Source: Aculops lycopersici
Lineage: Eukaryota; Arthropoda; Arachnida; Trombidiformes; Eriophyidae
DNA length: 64,000 nucleotides
Reading direction: 5' to 3'
Assembly (NCBI GenBank): GCA_015350385.1
Contig: WNKI01000002.1
Coordinates: 5,595,008 to 5,659,007, forward strand
Part shown: one piece after another, positions 23,981-34,735 of the stretch
How the letters are laid out: each line of letters begins with the position of its first letter
Position numbering within the stretch: position 1 is the stretch's first letter
Notes under the pieces: model-generated
The model's input: the letters and a program-made list of their open reading frames with translations, nothing else
The model's database searches: none
Told to the model about the DNA's origin: nothing
Program-made: the position numbers and the translations under genes

Positions 23981-26900
23981 TAGATGGATGCAGCGAAAAT
24001 AGGCAAAGTGGGGAGTTGAAAATCGAGCCAATCAAGCAAATTGAATCGGCTAGCTCGTTGCCCCTTCAGCTGGCCGCGTAGATGCGCGAGCCGGAAGTTG
24101 CGCAACTCGCACGCCCCGAGCTCTGTGCCATGCTAAGTAATTGACTGGCCTGCTCTATGGCGAGCTAGCGCCAAGACTAGTGGCCATGTGGTTTGTTGTA
24201 TGTGCGAGGACTTTTGTCGGGCTGCCAATTATGCGTCGGTAGTGGTTGCGGCGGCGGCATTTTATGTACACTTTTCGCTGCTCTTGCTCCCGCTAACCCT
24301 CCTCTGGTCATCGACTGGAAACCAAAAGAGCAGTTGCAGCAGCAGCAGCAAGTCTATTGACACTCGCGAGATTTTCTGTCGCAGTGGCCTTCAAATTCCT
24401 GCTTCTGCTCGAATGCGAAATGCTCGCTGGTTCGTGTTAGCATTGTAGTCGTTCTATTGCAAGACTACCACCCCGAGTTGGCCCAAAAATCAACCTGCCA
24501 CCAGGACGGCCCCAAGCGTTGAATGGGCGGCAAAATCTCTCTCTATCTCTACCAAGTGGACAACAAATTAAACTTTCAAACCAAGCGACACCAAAGCAAA
24601 AAGGATGAGCTCCACTGCGGCGAGGCCAACGAGCACTCACTTTGTTTGCCAAAGTTGACTTTGAACAACAAACTGATGCCGCTAGCTGCTAGCCGCTTCT
24701 CGCTTGGAAATGATGGATTGTCCATAGACAACGGCAGCAGCAAAAGCAACCACCACCGCCACAACCATAATACACACAAACATGGATAGTTGATTCGAGT
24801 GGCACATAATTGCAACGTTTTTCCCCCTCCACCGCAAGCTCAATTCCATCGCGGTCCTCCTTTTAGCCTTAGTTTTGGGTGTTTGTCGTCCCTCAATGAT
24901 AATAACACACACAAACACTCACTCACTCTCTCACCCACTTGCTCGCTCAAATTCCATTGCCTCTGTATGGGCAAACAAACTTTGAGTCGCTATGTGCACA
25001 GAGTATTTGTCTAGCAAACTCTATGCGCTCGAGCTGCGAGTCTTTATGACTTCCGCTCAGTCTTATGGGACAACCACTTGTTTTGGCTCACATTTGCAGT
25101 CGTCGTGGTTGTCGCCGGAGTGGCCGACATTTGAGAGCTTCCAATGGAGATGTTGACGACAACGACTTTGCCGATGACGACACACTGAAAGCTCAGAGGC
25201 GAACGCATGAGTAGCAAATGGACAGACACTCATTCATATTTCACATAATCATTTCATAACAGAGTTTGCTCTTTTCGGTGCCACTACTGCTACTACTACT
25301 ACCACTACTACTACTGCTATTGCTGTAGGCCAAGCACTCGACTAGATCTGACAATGTGTGTGTATCTGTGCTAGCCGAGGTCCCAGAGAGTAAATATAAT
25401 CAGTGGCATGGGAAAATTAGTTCAGTATTCTTTCTCTGGTTCGAGAGGTTTTGTGGCAACACAATGATACCATCTACTCAGCTGAAGTAAAATGAAATTC
25501 AATGAACCAACAAAGAGAAACTACAACTACATTATTATTATTATTGGTACCACTGTGATCTGCTAGTTTTTGCTAATATTATTATAGGGGGTACGCCTCC
25601 AAATGGACAACTGAGACGTCGTCGCTATCAATGGAGTCAGCGATAAGAAGTTTGTTGTCATTTTTTTTAGTTAATTAATTTTACTCTGGTGTCGGAGCAC
25701 CTGTTTCTTATCCCCTTAGTCTGATGGCAGTGCGGTTAGCGAAGGAGAAAATTTTGCTTATGATATCTGACCCGCCGTTCATCTTCAGAGACTTCAGGTG
25801 AGAGAATAGGGCAGTAACGCGGCGACCAGATTGTCAAATGACCAAGCGCCAGTGTGTACAATCCACCCGATTGCCTCCATTTACACGGCTTAGATTTGAA
25901 AATCTCATCCAACCCAGAGTAGATGTCTTTGCACTTTTGTTCCGCGACATTTGACTCATGAAATCTCCCTCCAGTGAGGGGGGTTTCAATCCGCTTGTGT
26001 TCCGTTCAAAAGTGTCACCAACAACACTTTCAAACTGAAAGTTTTCCATTGCAAAGTAATTCCACTGGCAAATCAATCAATACAAAGCCATCATGTGGAG
26101 GAAAACTTTTGTTGTGGTTCAAACGTTTGTCCTTTGAGTTGTGTTATAGAAATAGAAATGAAGTTTTGATTGATTCGCCAAGTCAAAATTCCATTGTTTC
26201 AATCGCTTGTAGCGAGTCTCAAGTTTCAATCTGCAAAGCTCCAAATTTTAGCGCAACGAAGGAGTTGCATTGAGGACTTTACTCTTGGATTCAACTGAAG
26301 GCGAGCAACGCCAGCCCATTAGAGAGCTTTCGCATGTATGAAAGTTGCGCCAAACAGAGCAGTAGGGTTGCAGTAGCAAAGGCAACTTCAAGATCATTAT
26401 CATTAGCGGATGTGAATGCTCACTTTCTTACCAACTTGGCCAGTAACCATTGTAGAGAGTCGCGCATTTCGCAAGGCCAACTTGCATTTGGATTGTAATT
26501 TGCTAGTTCAATGCACAAGCTCAACTTGACTCAAGCTGCTGACCTCGCGGTGGTCACGAGTTTTAGCGTTGCGCAACATCTTGCCAGACTCAAGCGTCCG
26601 GTTTCATTCGTCTTCGTCTTGGTCTGTGTCGGAAGTGTTTGGTGTTAGCTTTCGAAAGTTGCACAAAGATTTGGCGAAACGAGAGAGGAATTTTCATAAA
26701 TATGTTCTAGGTTCTCAGTTGCCTGTATTGCTGCTGGCATCAGCGGGCAATACAATGCGACTTATCGACGATCACAACCACCAAGAAGCTGGCCCTTAGG
26801 AACAGAGAGTAGATTTGGCACGAGGCGACGTGATGATCATTTTCTTTGCAAGTCTCCAAATCTCACGAGTCGCTGGATCTTTCCATTGATTTGGAGAGTT

Positions 26901-29900
26901 TTGGGCACAATTCAAGAGCTTGAGCTACAGCGAGAGAGACAGAGGGAGGGGGAGAGAAAATAAGAGATAAGAAAGTTGCAACTTATTTCCCTCAAGCCCG
27001 ATGCGGGATCCAATTGTTTTGGCAAGCTACTTGGCAAGCCGCTAAGCTGGACTCTAGTTTTCACTGCCAAGTTTAATGGTCGACTCACAGTTTAAGGCCA
27101 ACCCTTGGGTTTTCGGATTTCCAAATTCCCTACTTCTCTTCTTTTCATGGATGCCAATAAAAAGTTTGCTAAAAAAAGCTGCTGGTTTATTGTCATTGTT
27201 CGTCTCTTAAAGTCTCTTACTCGGAGCAGAATTTTTGGCCGGTTAGATTCTGGACAGACTGCAGAGAGTCAACATTAAGTTGTTGTTGCTGCTGCTGCTG
27301 CCGCCGCTGCGGTTGTCGTCTTTCTCGTTTCTAGTTTTGTAATGACTGGTGGTCGCCAAAAGGAGCAAAGGAAAATATAAAGAAGGAAACCCAACAGATA
27401 ATAACAAGTGTCCGCTTGTCCCTCTTGCCCTACGAATTGATGTTGCCAAAAGATGATCATATTGCCACCGCTACTCTGGCACACGAGCAAACCTAAAAAA
27501 GATTGTGACCAAGCGGTGTGGGGCAATCAGTGTAATTTGTCTGCTCTTTTTTCCACTTCCACCACTGGCCTCATGAGAATGACACACAAACTTACGCACA
27601 AAAACCCATAGAACCCAAGAGTATCCACAAAATTACCACTTGTTCTCGCTCCTCGGCGACTTAATTGCTTTTACTTTCTCTTTGTTGTCTCCTCCCCTGT
27701 CGCTATACTATCATTATTACAAAACATGAGCGCGAAAATGGAGTGACGTCGGTTGTTCCGATTGTTGTTGCGTAATAAAGCAACAACCATAACCACTAGC
27801 CGCCGTTCACTTTCATTGGGCCGGAGAATTTGGCTCGCTCATTGAAGTCGTAATGCGACATGAAATTCACGTAAACCTCCACCTGTTCGCCTCGAAGTTC
27901 GTTATTTTCTAAATCTCGATCGTAGTCTTCGTCGTCGTCGTCGTCTTTGAGGTCGTCCGCAGTTCTGCTTTCGCTCTCCTGCTGCTTTGTTCCGCTAGCC
28001 AGTGGCGGTTTAGTGGATGTGTTGCCAACCGGAAGTAGCTTCAAATTGAACTGTTGGAAGCGAACGGGCATCAGATCGTAGTAAGAGCAGCCAATTTTGT
28101 CGCAACTATTTAAGCCGGTGAAAATTTGTCCGCCTTGAAGAGTTTTAAGCTGACCCTTTGAGTCATAAACATCAATCTTTTTACCTGAATCCAATTTGTT
28201 CAACTCGCTCAAGCTGGAGGTTTCGATTGTTTGAGTTTTACTTAACATCGAGCTCATCGAGTAGACCAATTGGCGTGCTTCTATTTTGCCCCAACTCCTC
28301 GTCCCCTTCACCGAACTAGAGTTAGATTTAAGCATTGAACTCGAATCGGAAGTGGAGGCGAGAGTCTCATTGAGACCAAATCTAACGACCACCTGGTAGA
28401 TGAAGAGACAATACGGCCGCGCGGCGCCCGTTTTAACGTAATACTTTTGGTACGGATAGTCGAGGAACGTGGATTCCTGTTTCTTGTCGGTGAACTTGAT
28501 GTCTTTGTTTAAATCGTCGCTCGTCGTGGTCGCATCTAAATCTTGCGTGTCGTTGCCATTGTTTTGTCCATACTGTTCACGGCGCGATGATCGCCCAAAT
28601 CCGCTCGTCAGCTTGCCCACAAAATCCCCGGCCATCGCAAGGATGCCCTTGCTTCCGGCGCCGCTGCCATCTTTGTTGCCGTTACCGCTAGCACTCTTGC
28701 CGTTGTCCCGCGACGAGCCACCCATCGACTGCGGCTCATATTGCCACTCGAGTCCGAAGACGAGACACGAGCTAGAGTTATAGGCACAGAATCCGCATTG
28801 ACCAGCTGAGTTTGAGCAGTGCAAAAGCGAATGCGAATGTGGTGAATGTGAATGCGAATGCGAATGTGAATGTGAATGGGAGAAGAAGTTGGTTTAGTTT
28901 GCTTGTCGCCCTCGTCGTCGTGTTCATGTTAAAGCAAGGAAATTTTGTCATTAGATTTAGTCAGACGAGTAGTCGCAACTGCGGCCGAACGTTTCGGGTA
29001 CATAGCGACACAGTTGGCCAAATACTTACACTCAAACTGCTCGTAGCTGGGACACAAGTAAGCCATCATGATGCATTTGCCCATAAATGTTGACATGTAA
29101 TCGCGTACAATTCGATGGTTGCAAGTGGCCGCAATGCTCAGGCTAACGCGCATCCGATCCACGAGCGAGGTGCTGGCATTTGGCTGGCCACTTGCCGAGA
29201 CCGCGGTGGAAATCGGCGGCGCCGCCAGCTTGCAAGCGGGCTGAACACTTCCGCCATTCACATAGATGTCCTGTTGGGCAACGCGCCGAGCGTAGCCTAG
29301 GTACTTGTCCGTGTGGTAGGCAACCACAGCGCGGGCATCGTCGCTACTCAACTTCTCGTGGTTTGCGCGGGACTCGAGTGCGAATCCCGCCGGATCGAGA
29401 GCAGTGATCTTGCGCAATTTCCCGTTGGCCAGCTGACCCAGTAAACCGGCAACGTGGGCTCCAAGCGAGTGGCCGATTGCGTGCGTCTTGCCAAACAGGA
29501 AGTCGGAGGTAGACGTCGTGGTTGTTGTTGTTGTTGCTTTTGAGGTAGCAGTTGCATTTGTGGGACTTTGTTGATGCTGCTGAGACAATCGAGATAAATT
29601 CAACAAAATCTCGTAAATATCCTGCGCAATTTCAGGCACATGATTCAATGCGTGATAATAATTCCAAACGCGAGCATGATGGTGCCAATCGACATAAAAT
29701 ACATTCGCCTTCTCCCTCTCCAAAATCATGTCCTTGATCTTGATGCACCAAAGCTGCTTCTCTATGGTGGAGCCTCGAAATCCATGAATCAGCAGCACAG
29801 TTTTTACCTCAGGATTAAAGCCAATTTTACTTAAGTCGCTCAATTTCGTATACTTGGACACTCGCGCTTCGAATCGACTTCCGTTTCCGGCTTTCGTAAA

Positions 29901-31955
29901 GAGCAACAGTTGTGTGGTGTTCTGATGCGGCAATCTACTTGATTTTCTATTGCTACCACCACCAGGCTTTCTATTGGACGCTGCCAAAATCTTTGCGCTA
30001 GAACTCAATGTTTCGTTCTGAGGCATTTGCAATGAAAGCTCATCGTCCTGAAAATCCTCGCCTCCGTCATCCTCTTCGCCTGAACCCCGCAAATCGCACC
30101 AAAAACAGAGTCTCTCTTTCACTTGACCCCAATCTACATGAAAACCGGAACTCCCACTTCTTGCCAGTGTAAGCTGATTGACACTTGCGACTTTCGTCGC
30201 TCGTAGGGTTTTCGAGATTTTCGATGCCAGTTTTTGTCTTCGAGAAATCGTCCCATTGTTCTCCGGTGCATTCGTTTCGTTTGTTTGATTTTGCTTGCTG
30301 ACTTTTTGGTCTTGGTTTTGCTCATTGAAATCAGACTCCACCAGCGACTTGTGCGGTCGACCAAGTAATTTTTTTACTCTATGCACCAATTTCTTTCTCA
30401 AACTCGGTGGTTTTTGAGTCGTCAAAATGTTTGTTTCATTTTGATTTGAATCTTCTCTTAGTGAGTTTCCCGGGTTCAAATCTACAGGTGAATCCGCTGA
30501 TGATAATGATAATGATGATGATGCTGATGATAATGGTAACGATGAAAAACCATTGCAGCTGTCATGCAGGCAAAGTAATAATATCACAGTTGTTGTTAAA
30601 GGTGATGAATTCAATAGTTTCAAAACGAGCATCTTGTTGCCTGTTGCACCATTGCTAGCTATATTTATATCAATATATATTCATATATTTCTTTAGCCCG
30701 AATCTGTCCCAATTTGTCATCAATAATTTCAAATGAACAATCACAAAACAAAAGCTCGTTCTCCTCTCGATTTTCCTGTTGATGGTGATGGTAGCATTCA
30801 AGAGCCAGCGTTGGACTTTTCGACATTGTAGTCAATTGTGCTTGCCAATTTGCAGTGTGTGTCTCACTCTTAGTTATTATTAGTGTTGGTTCTTTTGAAC
30901 TTGTTGTTATTATTATGATTATGATTATGATTGGAAAGGATTATATAATAATCCATCGTCTCGGTTGGTCGTTGGCTGATGTAAAAGCAATAGAAAGCTA
31001 GCGTAGAAGAGTGAGGGATGAAGGCAATCACATAATCACGCTACAGTGATCGCAACTCTCGCTAGCTTACTTATTGTACCTTACGGCGCAGGTGTCTGCG
31101 GTCTTTGCGGCAGTAGTTACAAACCTATGGCCAAGAGGCAACAACCGGCGGCAACTCAATCTCTTTCTCTCTTTAGTAAGCTAATCTTACTCTTCCCTTA
31201 CACATTAAAACGAACCATGCAACCCTGCCACTTGCCAACTTGTTTCTATCATAACAACTTCAGCTTTTGACGCATTTCATTGAGCTTAAGCTGCTTCATG
31301 TTGTTAGTATTCATAGTTCAATGTATACAAACTTTGACTAGGCGCTTCGAGCTACAATTTAAACTACCGCACTTCTCGTGAGAATCTGTGCGAATTCAAA
31401 GTTGCGGCGCAATTAAAGTCGAGGCGAAGTGCAGGTGTAAAGAGAGATGGACATCAAAAATAACCAACTCTCCTTTCATATGATTCTAGCGTAAAGTTTC
31501 TACAAGATTTCAAGACACTTAATTAACCTGAAATCCTTTTTGTACATCACTACTACTACACCACAACCTGTTATCTATAGCCATCCAACGCAAAGCCGTC
31601 GCATATCAATATCGTGGTTGTTGTGGAAAACAATGGACTCCAGTCGCAGCCGGAAAAGAGGAGCCTACAAGCATCTGATGGCGCAATATCATCACTCAAT
31701 GGGAACTCTTGCCATTACCTGGCCAAATTGATTGCGCAACAATGTGCGATGCACCTCAAGCTCGTTCTTGATTGGATGATTGAAACTGTGATAGAAAAAG
31801 GTGTTGAAAGCGATCAAGTTCAATTCATGCCTGGGAAAATTAGGAAAGTACAAACAGAAACTGGAATCTTGGATTTGATATTCCAATTGGCGGCTAGTCA
31901 AGATTTTCAACGCCTAACTGTTATATTGATCACCACATCATACATAAATTTATAA
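14208..31955 (+). CDS. dpr: Dpr-family two-immunoglobulin-domain neuronal surface protein
   Basis: Four coding exons join in frame: 14,208-14,552; 17,379-17,517; 17,675-18,435; 31,581-31,955, giving about 539 residues. Exon 1 has a hydrophobic signal/anchor segment and the first Cys of Ig1 (VFLPC). Exon 2 starts with the Dpr hallmark VSWIRKRD and includes DQRF and WTL. Exon 3 begins with LYECQV, closes Ig1, then starts Ig2 (INLTC, WYKN) and ends with NYTCL. The fourth exon starts with PSNAKPSHINIVVVVENNG, the expected Ig2 end after the cysteine in this family, in the correct phase 0. The C-terminus (…TVILITTSYINL) is mildly hydrophobic. Dpr proteins bind DIP partners to specify synaptic pairing. 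Ig2 has an unusual insertion of about 150 polar residues between its Trp and second Cys. The third intron is 13.1 kb and houses an antisense lipase gene. Splice sites are GT-AG; the exon 3 acceptor has a weak pyrimidine tract. Confidence 0.85.
14553..17378 (+). other. dpr intron 1 (2.8 kb)
   Basis: Donor ACG|GTAAGT and acceptor CACTCAG|GTTTCG, phase 0. Inside I see only simple-sequence stretches (GA near 15,291, TATA near 16,000, ACTCA repeats near 16,745) and ETS-like CCGGAAGT sites near 16,693 and 17,257. No coding sequence supported. Confidence 0.8.
18485..18500 (+). promoter_or_regulatory. Composite ETS-bZIP-like motif
   Basis: CCGGAAGTTACGTAAT: an ETS core (CCGGAAGT) fused to the bZIP palindrome TTACGTAA. 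It lies 50 bases into dpr intron 3. A related copy is at 24,091. Confidence 0.35.
21986..22161 (+). repeat. (AG)n, (TAG)n and (GTAC)n satellites
   Basis: About 38 AG units, then TAG units, then nearly 19 self-complementary GTAC units from 22,087 up to the assembly gap. Confidence 0.95.
22162..22266. other. Assembly gap and ambiguous bases
   Basis: Ns from 22,162 to 22,222, then scattered single Ns to 22,267 in AG-rich sequence. The repeat array therefore has an unresolved length. Confidence 0.98.
23921..23972 (+). repeat. (CAGA)n tetranucleotide microsatellite
   Basis: About 13 CAGA units; this explains the spurious SVCL repeat frames on the minus strand. Confidence 0.95.
24091..24106 (+). 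promoter_or_regulatory. Composite ETS-C/EBP-like motif
   Basis: CCGGAAGTTGCGCAAC: an ETS core merged with the C/EBP palindrome TTGCGCAA in the same spacing as the copy at 18,485. Confidence 0.4.
27796..30632 (-). CDS. Secreted pancreatic-type lipase nested in a dpr intron
   Basis: Two exons, 30,632-29,030 and 28,805-27,796, joined in phase 1 over a 224-base intron, give about 870 residues. A signal peptide is present (hydrophobic run ending CLHDSCNG). The alpha/beta-hydrolase core has VLLIHGF, the nucleophile Ser389 in GHSLGAH, Asp413 in ALDPAG and His506 in CNHR, so the triad of the pancreatic lipase/phospholipase A1 family is complete. The splice restores the family's Cys pair motif as YEQFESGQCGFC, which supports the intron. 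The C-terminal part has a PLAT-like region (around YYVKTGAARPYCLFIYQ) with long acidic and Ser-rich insertions. It is larger than typical members (about 340-500 residues) through a disordered N-terminal 230 residues and a Thr-rich loop before the nucleophile. Expected role: extracellular lipid hydrolysis. Confidence 0.82.
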
Positions 31956-31971
31956 ATAAAACATTTTTATT
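31955..31971. terminator. Facing polyadenylation signals of dpr and the BRWD-like gene
   Basis: AATAAA at 31,955-31,960 on the plus strand overlaps the last base of the dpr stop codon. AATAAA on the minus strand (31,971-31,966) serves the BRWD-like gene. The gap between them is five bases, so the mature 3' ends should overlap. Confidence 0.7.
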
Positions 31972-32079
31972 ATTGTTGGTTGATATTGATGAGATATGAT
32001 GTAAAATTCAGGTAATCTTGATCTTACAATAGCTTCTGTCAGTCTTGGTCGTAGAGTGAGAATCAAAACCACGTCGAAC

Positions 32080-34425
32080 TCATTGAAGCCTAACCCTTTT
32101 GGATCTTGCTCTTGTGCTATATCTGACTGTGTTCGGTGGTGTCCTCTCTCGGCGACGATCGTTTCGTCGAGTATTATAACGACGCTGAGCATTTGCGTGA
32201 TGTTGAACTGATTGTTCATAGTTTGTATATCTCTGTGATGCGTCCACAATTTCCGTTGTGTCACTATCTATCTCTGTAGCATCACTATCGATCTCGGTGG
32301 CGTCGCTGTCGTCCTCGTCTCCACAAGGTTCACATTTGGCTGGCGTGTAATGACCATTTTCTATTAGGAACTCGTCGTCTTCCATGATACTATGATTCTC
32401 TATGGATTTAGATATGATGCTTGATTGCATTGCGGTTAGTTGGGGCACAACACTGGAGCCGTCTGAGAAATCGGGCACTAAATACTGCATATCTCTTGAA
32501 TAGGGGTTGCCGTTCATGTCAACAAGCGTTGGTCTTGGCATTAGATGAGGTACAATATGAGTTTGCTCGTCCATTACAAAGTGTCGCACATCTCTAATAA
32601 CTGGCCGGTAGTCAATACTGAAGAACATTTGATCCGGGATATCCTTGTACAAATTCTCAGGGCCCATGCCATAAATTGCCAAGTACCCGTGAGAGTCTGT
32701 GGTTGCAATTTTAGTTCCATCTGGAGAGAACTTGACGTCATAGATTGAGGGGTGGCAGGATTGATCTGTGACTTCGGGGTGACGGAGTATATTATAAATC
32801 TTCTGCAAAACCTTTCCACGCTCTATGTCCCATAAGATCAGAGTTCCATCGTGACTAGCGCTTACAAATACTCTTGGATCTTGTGGATGGCTTTCAATGA
32901 GATAAACGTCATGCTTGTGCTCCCTTAAAATATAAACGCACTCTCCGGTGCGCGAATCCCAAATTCTGATACTATAGTCAACTAGTGTGGTAATGACATA
33001 TCGGTCATCTCTAGACCATTGTACAATCAGTACAACCGGCCGGCCTTTGTCCTTCGCATTCTTGCTACTACTACTACTGCCACTAGGTCCAGCTGTATCT
33101 TTTGCCTGAGGTTTGCTCATGTCGAGTTTGAGAGGATGCCAGTTCTTCTTTCTGTATGTCCAAATGATGGCTGTTCCATCCTTGGATCCGGAAACAAATC
33201 TAAAGCCATTATTACAAAACTGGATGCTGTCCACCTTATCAGTATGATGACTGAGCTCATTCAATTGATATGGGCCCAAGTTGGGATGGAATCCATAGAC
33301 GTGGATGTAGTTGTCGGAGCTGCCGCAAGCTAGAAACGACCCACCGGTGCTGAATGAGGAACAGGTGATTTGGCCGCGGAGGCGGTTTCTTTCCATCAGT
33401 TGCTCTTTTTTCTGAAATTTAAGTGTCCTGGTATCATACGTCCAGAAGACAACTGTACCATCATTTGAGGTAGAAACAAGATATCTTGTATTGCTCTTTC
33501 TGGGCTCCTTCGGACCACCTTGCTGCTTACTCTCCTCCGACCTTTTAGATGAATTACCCCGTTTCCTCCTGTTACCATGACCATCATCTTCGCCATCGTC
33601 TTCGATATGCCTATTGTATGGACAGAATTTGATAGATGTTACTGTAGCTGAATGTGCGACTAGACAATCTAATAGTTTCGTTGTTTTCAAATCCCAGATT
33701 CGTATAATTTTATCCATGCCCGCTGTTGCTAAAAGCCTGTTGTCGAAGCTGACCGACATATCACTGATATGACCATCGTGACCTCGAAGAGTTTTCAGTA
33801 GGCGTCCATCCTTGGCGGACCAAATTTTGATCAAGTAATCATCGGACCCAGTGAATATACACTGACCTGTTTGATCGAAACAGACACAATAGGCCGACGA
33901 TAGATGGCCCATAACTTTGGAATATAAGTTGTAATTTGCAAATAACTCTGGCGGAAAAGCTCTTCGTGTTGGTATCGGTGGTCTAAGTTTGTTTGCTCTA
34001 ATATGATAGGCAATGTTGACATTCTTGTTCTGATAAGCTGGCATGTGGTGTTTAGTTAGCGGCAGGCAATTGACTGAGTGTAATAGTTGATCTCTTACGA
34101 GCGATTTCTCGTCTCTAATAATGGAATATCGGCCAGCTCCAAGTAGTGAATCCGATTGGATTTTACCGGGCGGGAAATGCTTGTCAGCCATCTGCTTTAG
34201 TCTACTAAGTATTAGCGGTAATGTTTCTGATGTTATATTTGGAGATCTAGTTAATAACTCATCGAGATTGATTTGATGTTCTTGGCCATGGAAGTCGATG
34301 CGAGTTCCTGAGACTTGCGTTGATAGCCTCTCTCGATATAACTTTGCAATATCCTCAAACTCGCTTCCCCTACCCTCGAGGGCTCGCAATATAATTAGCA
34401 TTTCTTCGATCCTTCTATCATCCAT
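32080..34425 (-). CDS. BRWD/PHIP-like WD40 protein lacking bromodomains
   Basis: One exon, 781 residues. The N-terminus (MDDRRIEEMLIILRALEGRG…) and the WD40 propeller starting around residue 173 (MGHLSSAYCVCFDQTG) match the BRWD1/BRWD3/PHIP family, as does the segment after the propeller (DYRPVIRDVRHFVMDEQT, PHLMPRPTLVD). Family members are usually well over 1500 residues with two bromodomains that read acetylated histones, and act with CUL4 ubiquitin ligases or in insulin-receptor signalling. Here the protein ends with an acidic segment with three SDATEID-like repeats and then an Arg-rich tail (RRNDRRRERTPP … RSKRVRLQ). The stop is 109 bases before a minus-strand AATAAA and the dpr gene, leaving no room for the missing part. 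Chromatin reading must be absent or supplied in trans. Confidence 0.87.
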   Translation of the reverse strand: MDDRRIEEMLIILRALEGRGSEFEDIAKLYRERLSTQVSGTRIDFHGQEHQINLDELLTRSPNITSETLPLILSRLKQMADKHFPPGKIQSDSLLGAGRYSIIRDEKSLVRDQLLHSVNCLPLTKHHMPAYQNKNVNIAYHIRANKLRPPIPTRRAFPPELFANYNLYSKVMGHLSSAYCVCFDQTGQCIFTGSDDYLIKIWSAKDGRLLKTLRGHDGHISDMSVSFDNRLLATAGMDKIIRIWDLKTTKLLDCLVAHSATVTSIKFCPYNRHIEDDGEDDGHGNRRKRGNSSKRSEESKQQGGPKEPRKSNTRYLVSTSNDGTVVFWTYDTRTLKFQKKEQLMERNRLRGQITCSSFSTGGSFLACGSSDNYIHVYGFHPNLGPYQLNELSHHTDKVDSIQFCNNGFRFVSGSKDGTAIIWTYRKKNWHPLKLDMSKPQAKDTAGPSGSSSSSKNAKDKGRPVVLIVQWSRDDRYVITTLVDYSIRIWDSRTGECVYILREHKHDVYLIESHPQDPRVFVSASHDGTLILWDIERGKVLQKIYNILRHPEVTDQSCHPSIYDVKFSPDGTKIATTDSHGYLAIYGMGPENLYKDIPDQMFFSIDYRPVIRDVRHFVMDEQTHIVPHLMPRPTLVDMNGNPYSRDMQYLVPDFSDGSSVVPQLTAMQSSIISKSIENHSIMEDDEFLIENGHYTPAKCEPCGDEDDSDATEIDSDATEIDSDTTEIVDASQRYTNYEQSVQHHANAQRRYNTRRNDRRRERTPPNTVRYSTRARSKRVRLQ

Positions 34426-34735
34426 GATAATAGTTTGATGTAGATAATTAGATTAGTATTAATGGTAATAAATCACCTCTGAAAGAGTCTCAAGATTTGT
34501 ATGAATAAATGAAATGTTAGTTCTAGCACCAAGTTTGTTGCAAATCGCGCAATATCTTGCTTTAGAGGGAAATTGTGTTTGTTGCCGCTGGTCCAAGTTG
34601 GATTGGAGCAACAAATACACTCACACACAATCGAAATGGCGATGTGAAATGAGCATTGGAGAAACACACAGTGCGAGCGAGTGAATCTGAATTTGTGTGT
34701 GAGTGTGTTGCGTTTGCCCGGGTGTTTCACTCACA
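34426..34735. promoter_or_regulatory. Divergent promoter region, BRWD-like and phosphate carrier genes
   Basis: About 310 bases between the BRWD-like ATG and the proposed first exon of the phosphate carrier. GT-rich near 34,690-34,710. No core promoter element is clear. Confidence 0.4.

Larger units (their letters stand above)
18436..31580 (+). other. dpr intron 3 (13.1 kb) with a nested antisense gene
   Basis: Donor TTG|GTAAGT after the second Cys of Ig2, acceptor TATCTATAG|CCATCC. The lipase gene occupies 27,796-30,632 on the opposite strand. The rest (18.5-27.8 and 30.7-31.5 kb) has no frame with family features. It holds the dinucleotide and tetranucleotide repeats and the first assembly gap, ETS-type motifs, and many CARGTG E-boxes. 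Confidence 0.8.

Noticed and set aside
23706..24105. SVCL-repeat frames on the minus strand
   Set aside because: Translation of the CAGA microsatellite.
24188..24448. Hydrophobic frame considered as dpr C-terminal anchor
   Set aside because: No acceptor in the right phase and no PSN motif; the exon at 31,581 fits far better.
30466..30482. tRNA B-box-like GGTTCAAATCT
   Set aside because: Lies in the lipase coding sequence with no A-box or cloverleaf around it.
31046..31270. Short frame resembling a signal peptide followed by CGLCGSS
   Set aside because: Starts without a convincing leader, has no dibasic peptide pattern and lies within the dpr intron.
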